From positions 12,090,001 through 12,154,000 of the forward strand of contig NC_045128.1 in NCBI RefSeq assembly GCF_007655135.1: a stretch of 64,000 nt of DNA. The letters run 5' to 3'. The notes under the pieces were generated by a model that worked only from the letters and a program-made list of their open reading frames with translations, ran no database searches and was not told the origin of the DNA. This DNA comes from Punica granatum (lineage: Eukaryota; Streptophyta; Magnoliopsida; Myrtales; Lythraceae). Each line of letters opens with the position of its first letter. Position 1 is the first letter of the stretch. Made by a program: the position numbers and the translations under genes. Positions 58,643-64,000 of this stretch are shown here, piece by piece.

Positions 58643-61097
58643 ATGAAGATCGAAGAGATAGAGGACGTCGATGGAGAGAGAGATGATGGCCAGAATCTGA
58701 CCGTGAGGGTGGACGCTAAGCGGGTCTTGGTGGGGGCCGGCGCCCGGATCCTGTTCTACCCGACCCTTCTGTACAATGTGTGTAGGAACAAGATCCAAGC
58801 CGAGTTCAGATGGTGGGACGAAGTCGATCAGGTTCTTGTTCTGTCTCTTAATCGTTCCTGTCTGATTCTTTGTCCTGTCTTTGTTTTTTTTTTTTGTTTA
58901 AATACTCTGTTTAATGCTTGGTACTAAATTAGTTAAGCTGAAACTTGCATTTGGGCAATTCTCAATCTTGTTGAAGCGGGCTTGTTTGTTGAGAATTTGT
59001 CATATGAGAAGGGAATTGCTATTATAACATAAAAATGGAATTTGTGCTGCGTAGGATGTAGTAGTTGGTGAGTTGTGGTTTGGATTAGAGTCAGTAGAAG
59101 GACAATTGGGTTGGTTTTGCGAGTCTGGGAAAACTCAGGACATTCAGGTTAAGTATTTGTTATCTATAACGAAATTCAGAGAGTGACATCGTGTTGTTGT
59201 AGACGAAGGAAATTCTAGTTGATCACTAAGAACTGAATATTACTCAACCTCGTTCCTAGCAATGGGATTACCAAATCAAGATTTTATTTTCATTATATAT
59301 AATTTGCAATTGCTTGGATTGTGAACTACCAATGGTTCATTAAACTGAGCAATCAAATTACTAGGATAATAAAAGCCAATAAGTGATTGCTTGGATACGC
59401 TTTATGATGACCCAGCAGGAAATGATTCTCTGATAGAACCCATTCTCTTCCCTTGTTTCAGTTTCTTCTGCTAGGCGCTGTTCCTTTCCCTAAGGATGTC
59501 CTCCGACTAAAGCAGCTCGGAGTAGGTGGCGTCATTACTCTGAACGAACCTTACGAGACACTCGTCCCGACAGCACTGTATCATGTTAGTCATCTTTCCC
59601 CATTCCCTTTGCTTCATTTGAACCTTCGTGCGAGGAAACCAAAGAGAAATGATGCTGGTGTTTTTCTTCCCCCTGATCCGGGCTTTCATATTTCTTTCTT
59701 GTTGTGATGTTCAGGCCCACGGGATTGACCACCTCATGATACCAACGAGAGATTATCTCTTTGCTCCATCCCATGGAGATATACGCCAAGCCGTGGAATT
59801 TATCAACAGTAAGTGAAGTAATAAAATGTCATTTTCGCTTCTATCTTTACATTATTTTTTGCCAATACAATGTCAAATATGATGATAATCTCTTCTTGTG
59901 ATGTTCTTTGTCTCTTACTGAAGGGAATGCATCTTCAGGCCGAACAACTTACGTCCACTGCAAAGCTGGGCGTGGAAGGAGCACGACGATCGTGCTATGC
60001 TATTTGGTTGGTTTACCACATTCCTCTTGTGAAATAATCCTTCGGATAATTGTTTTATTTTGCCTTCACTCACTTCTTAGAAGAATAAAGAATGAGAAGA
60101 TTTCGCTTACCATAATACCTGTATAAGGGGAAGATGAAAATGGAATATCTTGATCATAGTTGATGTTATGCAGGTGGAATACAAGCACATGACGCCTGCT
60201 GCTGCTCTTGAATATGTTCGCTCTAGAAGGCCTCGAGTGTTGCTGCATCCTTCACAATGGAAGGTGAGTCTTTTACCTTGTTTTATTTCTTTAACTTTAT
60301 TCTAAAGGTAAGGGATAATCTGTAGATAATTGGGTTGGCAGCCAGATTCCCTGTCATTTTCTGTTTATCTTGACACTGTATAACTTTGGAGTTTTTGTCG
60401 GACGTTCTTGGCAATTGCACAAAGCCATTGACAATCATTTGGACACCTAAGACTTATGTGGTCCCCCCTCAGCCTTTTGTTAGTAACCTAGTATCTGAAT
60501 TGAGTTTGAGCAGGAAAAATCGAATACATCTATGCTTCTACGCGCATGTAGGAGTGCACTTGGGGATTTTTGGAAAATCCACTTGAAAAGGAAAATCCAA
60601 TTGAAGCAGTTTTTCAGGTCTTATGTGTTACAGTTGTACCCTATTGGTTCTTCAACTTATGGATCAGGCCAAAACCAAACCGGGCAGATATGGTTGTTTT
60701 GCAAATGATAATATTAGCTGCCTGCATTGACTAATTACCTGTACGTTTTCTAATGATATTATCGGTGCTGCTTCCTGAATAATTTTACCATAACGTTCAT
60801 TTGTCTTTCTATTTTGATGAGCAGGCGGTCCAAGAATACAGCAAGAGCCAATCATCCACATCTTTATGCCATTCCTCCTTGGGGGATGACGTTCTCATAA
60901 CAAAGGCCGATCTCGAAGGCTACAATAGTTCATCCGACGATAACAATAGCGGAAAAGAAGTGGCTCTTTTCCTTAAAATCCCAAACCGACGAGCCATGAT
61001 ATCTCGTTTGTCCTGTCTCTTCACTTCTTTGAGAGTTTCCGGTGGTTGTGGGCAAGTGACGGAGCGGCTCCCCGTGGCTGATGCCCGTGCCTGCTGA
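58643..61097 (+). CDS. PTPMT1: PTPMT1/DSP8-like dual-specificity phosphatase, 6 exons
   Basis: Exons are 58643-58831, 59462-59584, 59715-59808, 59924-60006, 60174-60263 and 60825-61097, all with GT-AG introns, encoding 283 residues. The family dephosphorylates phosphatidylglycerophosphate (cardiolipin pathway, mitochondria) and some phosphoinositides. Diagnostic features are GAGARILFYPTLLYNV near the N-terminus, RWWDEVDQFLLLGAVPFPKD, GVGGVITLNEPYETLVP, the general acid Asp117 in IPTRDYLFAP, and the CX5R loop HCKAGRGRST (Cys148, Arg154). The C-terminal 90 residues are polar and weakly conserved, with a shorter tail than the Arabidopsis form. The start is the first in-frame ATG. All catalytic residues are present, so the enzyme should be active. 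Confidence 0.93.
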
Positions 61098-62099
61098 AAG
61101 AAGTTGGGTTGCTCACTGTACAGGAAAGCAGTGTCAAAATAAAAAAAAATCAGAGTTGTACGAAAATCCGAGAGTTTTTGTATGTTTTGTGGTCATTAGA
61201 TATGATAGAGGCGGGAGGAGTGTAAGGTTTTGAGAAGGAAATGAAGAGGTTGAACAAGATGGAGTTGTTACCATTTGTATATTTAGCTGTCTGTATTGCT
61301 AATGGGTAAAATGTGAACAGAATCAGGTCAGCATCCATCCAATCCACCTGTAAAATTACTTTTTCATTACTTTCTGGTTAGTGGAAGTATTCAAAGGAAA
61401 ACCTTCAATAATGGTATAAAGCACATATTCAGTGTGTTGAAACAATTATAATTTAACGTTTTTCTATAACATAAATAGCGCATGCTCTTTTCGATATTAA
61501 TCTTCAGAAATATGTGCTCGAAAACAAAGGAGAAAAAGGTACGAAAATTGTAATCATACATATTGGGAAGGATTAAAGTGGTAAAAGGTAAAAATAATGA
61601 GTTTATGGGAGTTTTTGAATATATACTAAAATTTAAGAAAATTGAAAAAAATGAATAAATGAGAGAGGTATTCCACATGAGCTTGACATGGACCATTTTT
61701 AGTTTCTTTAAGGAAAGACGTTTGTAATAAATTGATTTTGTCGTTTCATCTATGTTTCAACGATTGTTCTATCCGTGCATTGCACAAGCTTATTTTCAAT
61801 TATCATTGTTCATAATTTCTAAAGATAAATTTTCTTTTTAGAATAATTTTGAACAATAACAAAAATTTTGAATCATAACCCTAACGTATTTATATAAAAT
61901 AATAAAAGTTAGGACAAAACATAGGAATGCACCATGTAGGACATATGAGCTCTTTCATTGCATGATCTTTTATCTGACAACCAATAAAATTACAATAAGT
62001 GGTGTAATGTCATGTTGCCACCTCACTTCTGAAAAAGACTAGCATTCATGGAAGACGATAACTTATGAATGAATACAATAAACTACCACATGAAGTGAT
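61098..62099. other. 3' flank and intergenic DNA
   Basis: The first 200 bases are the likely 3' UTR of the PTPMT1-like gene. A GTGCATTGCAC palindrome at about 61773-61783 resembles Helitron 3' hairpins, but no CTAG follows. No gene seen. Confidence 0.45.
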
Positions 62100-62107
62100 G
62101 TTGTAAT

Positions 62108-62338
62108 TCACGAGCTAAAATCTCTTTCAAAAGGAATGAGTATAATTGCTATGATGTGCGGGTTTCGATGAAGAGAGCGGAACGACACTACAAATCTAAC
62201 TTGAGAGTGAAAGGTCTTCTTCACAATTATGGGAAGAATTACTCTTTCATAGGTTAGAGCCGTATTAGTACGTACTTTCGATTGTAGATGAAGGATACCT
62301 TCATTATTCAGCATGTGGGTAGAGGCACCGGAATCCAA
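62108..62338 (-). pseudogene. Start of the copia protease
   Basis: MDSGASTHMLNNEGILHLQS has the D-S-G-A active site and the following S-x-H-M of copia proteases. The frame then loses similarity and stops. It would normally continue into integrase. Confidence 0.75.
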
Positions 62339-63529
62339 GTAGGCATCAGCAGATGGATGATCATTCAGGGTTAGGGCAACGAGGGATTTAAGAATATGCT
62401 GAGACTAATTTTGATTAAAGTACTCTACACTGAAGAGCAGAATGACCAGCACTGTTTCATATTTGATAAATAACTGCCATAGGACCCTGCCCTAGTATTC
62501 CATCATAGGGTGATGAAAAATTACCAGTAGATCAGACTGAAACCGGTGCATAATGTGGTTGAACCCTGCCATACACAAATGGGGAGTAACCACCGCGGTA
62601 TCCCGTGCTGTCAGCAGCCAGAGGAATAGCCAGCATTGTTCTGCCACTGAGGCTGCCCGTGATCACATCCAGAATTGTTGGATCGATGGGCCCCTCGACC
62701 ACCCCCTTTGTTTGAGCACCCCTCACGGTTACCACCATTATGGTTACCACGGCTGCCATTGGCAGGCTGACTCTGGACTTGGAGTGTTGTGCCAGGGGCA
62801 GCTGGAGGCTCGGGATAGTACTGTCGAAGCCGCTGCTCCTGGTGGATCAGCTTGTTCTTAAGGATGCCAAACGACAACGGGTTACCATCAGGAGAAAGAG
62901 AAGTAATGAATGATTTGTACTCCCTGGGAAGGCCGGTGAGAACATAGGTAATGGGTTTCTCATCATCTAGGGACCGCCCAATCTCGCCTAGCTGGTCAGC
63001 AAGCATCTTGCAGGTGCGGAGATATTTCTTCAGCCCCTGAGACTCGACCTTGACTCGAATGAGTTCCATCATCCATGCAAGTGTCAAAAGCCCAGGACTG
63101 AGACCTCTTGACAAACCGGGAGTGGAGACCTTCCCAAACTTGCTGAGAGGAGGCAAGGTCGTGAACCTCCTCGAGCAGATTCTCGGATCGGGTGGAAAAA
63201 ATTCGGGAGCGTATCATCTGGTTGGTGCGTTGCCAAACACCATAGCTGGGATCAGTCTCGGGAAGACAGCGTAGAGTGCCGTCCACATAACCAAACAGCT
63301 CATGTGACATGCGGAAAGCCGAGAAAAGAGATTTCCAGACCATATAGTTCGAGTGATTGAGAGTGTTGTTAACTAGGTTCGTGATGTTGGGTGTGGCAAT
63401 GGCTCCAGCGGAAGAGGCAGAGGGAATCGAGGAAGGGGTGAGGCTAATCGTGGAGCTAGGAGGAATGGCCGTAGGGGGATGGTGGGGTCAGCCAAAACAT
63501 TGGGAGTTTGTCTAGAGGCATCTGCCATG
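62339..63529 (-). pseudogene. copia gag remnant
   Basis: The start reads MADASRQTPNVLADPTIPL (63529). After a frame change the copia landmark NITNLVNNTLNHSNYMVWKS appears (about 63395-63336), then LFSAFRMSHELFGYVDGTL. The UBN2-type domain continues in another frame with LKKYLRTCKMLADQLGEIGR and YVLTGLPREYKSFITSLSPD, ending in a Gly/Asn/Gln-rich tail. No intact CCHC knuckle is seen. Several frame changes break the gene. Confidence 0.8.
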
Positions 63530-63634
63530 GGGGGGAGGGGGTGTTGAATTAATAGCAAAGGAGAGAGGGACCAGGATTGTGAATTTAGGGTTAGGGTTGG
63601 GAGGGATTGAGAGAACCTAATCTCTGCTACCATA

Positions 63635-63824
63635 TGAATGAGTAAGGCTTTGACCCATAGGGTCGGTATATTCTGTATATATAATTACAAGAGAATACAA
63701 GAGTGTGTCCCGATACATAGTTGCATATACATGGCTAGTATATTACGTAACTAGGGAATATAATCCTGAATTATATTCTAATGATGCGTGTGTAATGTTT
63801 GCTTATTGAATTAACTACTCTACA
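63635..63824 (-). repeat. Probable 5' LTR of the copia element
   Basis: On the minus strand it begins TGTAGAGTAG and ends ATTCA just before a TA spacer and TGGTAGCAGAG (63632-63622), which resembles the initiator-Met tRNA primer site. A TATA-like TTATATATACAG lies inside. At 190 bp it is short but within the copia range. Without a second LTR the outer border is a guess. Confidence 0.55.
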
Positions 63825-64000
63825 AGATTATACAATTACAAAAAAAAAGAGGTTTTTTTTTTGTTTTTATCAAGAGTTGTTCAATGTGATTTGATAATTG
63901 TCCGTGTTCCTGTGTTGCTCGGAGTTATTGCATTTGGAAGTGTAACTCAACCTATAATATTTAGGATTGCACAGGCTTGAGAAAACAACTTTTGGATTTG
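63825..64000. other. Right edge, nothing recognised
   Basis: AT-rich sequence with poly-A and poly-T runs (63839-63872). No gene or repeat assigned. Confidence 0.4.

Larger units (their letters stand above)
62100..63824 (-). mobile_element. 5' half of a Ty1/copia retrotransposon
   Basis: From right to left on the minus strand: a short LTR, a primer-binding site, gag and the very start of the protease. The sequence ends in ordinary intergenic DNA at about 62100, so the integrase, RT and RNase H parts and the 3' LTR are missing. Frame changes within gag show that it is inactive. Confidence 0.8.

Noticed and set aside
61773..61783. Helitron 3' end suggested by the GTGCATTGCAC palindrome
   Set aside because: No CTRR-T follows at the right distance and no TC start pairs with it.

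Overview
This is nuclear DNA from a flowering plant, almost certainly a eudicot. The genes have short exons with GT-AG introns, the intergenic DNA is AT-rich, and many classes of plant transposable element are layered over each other. I cannot name the species from the sequence. Five host genes look intact: profilin (9899-12075, minus), a DUF1005 protein (33150-35875, plus), a HAD-type acid phosphatase (41207-42592, plus), a secreted leucine-rich-repeat protein with a glycine-rich N-terminus (43178-44467, minus), and a PTPMT1/DSP8-like dual-specificity phosphatase (58643-61097, plus). They are unrelated housekeeping, cell-wall or lipid genes with no operon-like logic.

Layout. 1-7550: decayed 3' part of a Ty3/gypsy element of the Tat type, with gag, protease, RT and integrase remnants, palindromic 75-bp tandem repeats, an antisense accessory ORF and the 3' LTR. 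9.9-12.1 kb: profilin, with a probable GC-AG first intron. 15.2-20.6 kb: a small MITE, then a PIF/Harbinger transposon with an intact SANT-like ORF1, a DDE transposase carrying three in-frame stops, and an alternating 150-bp repeat array. 20.6-33 kb: AT-rich intergenic DNA with SINEs, Helitron termini, a short Helitron and an inverted-repeat element. 33-36 kb: DUF1005 gene with a SINE remnant in intron 2. 36.7-40.5 kb: nested elements, consisting of a Helitron fragment and a second Helitron that contains a gag-bearing non-autonomous LTR retrotransposon and a long-TIR MITE. The LTR element carries a piece of a host PP2C gene. 41-44.5 kb: acid phosphatase and LRR genes. 46-50 kb: a hAT element with perfect 8-bp target duplications, and the 3' end of another hAT with transposase sequence. 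53.9-57.8 kb: SINEs and a 2-kb Pack-type hAT that has captured a Cu/Zn superoxide dismutase exon together with its splice donor, followed by a hAT end flanked by a 170-bp direct duplication. 58.6-61.1 kb: PTPMT1-like gene. 62.1-63.8 kb: 5' half of a Ty1/copia element on the minus strand.

The most notable theme is host-gene capture by two different mechanisms within 20 kb: a PP2C segment inside a gag-carrying LTR element, and a Cu/Zn-SOD exon plus intron inside a hAT element. No CRISPR, prokaryotic operon or organellar gene cluster is present. All coordinates come from reading the sequence by eye; no alignment or database search was run.
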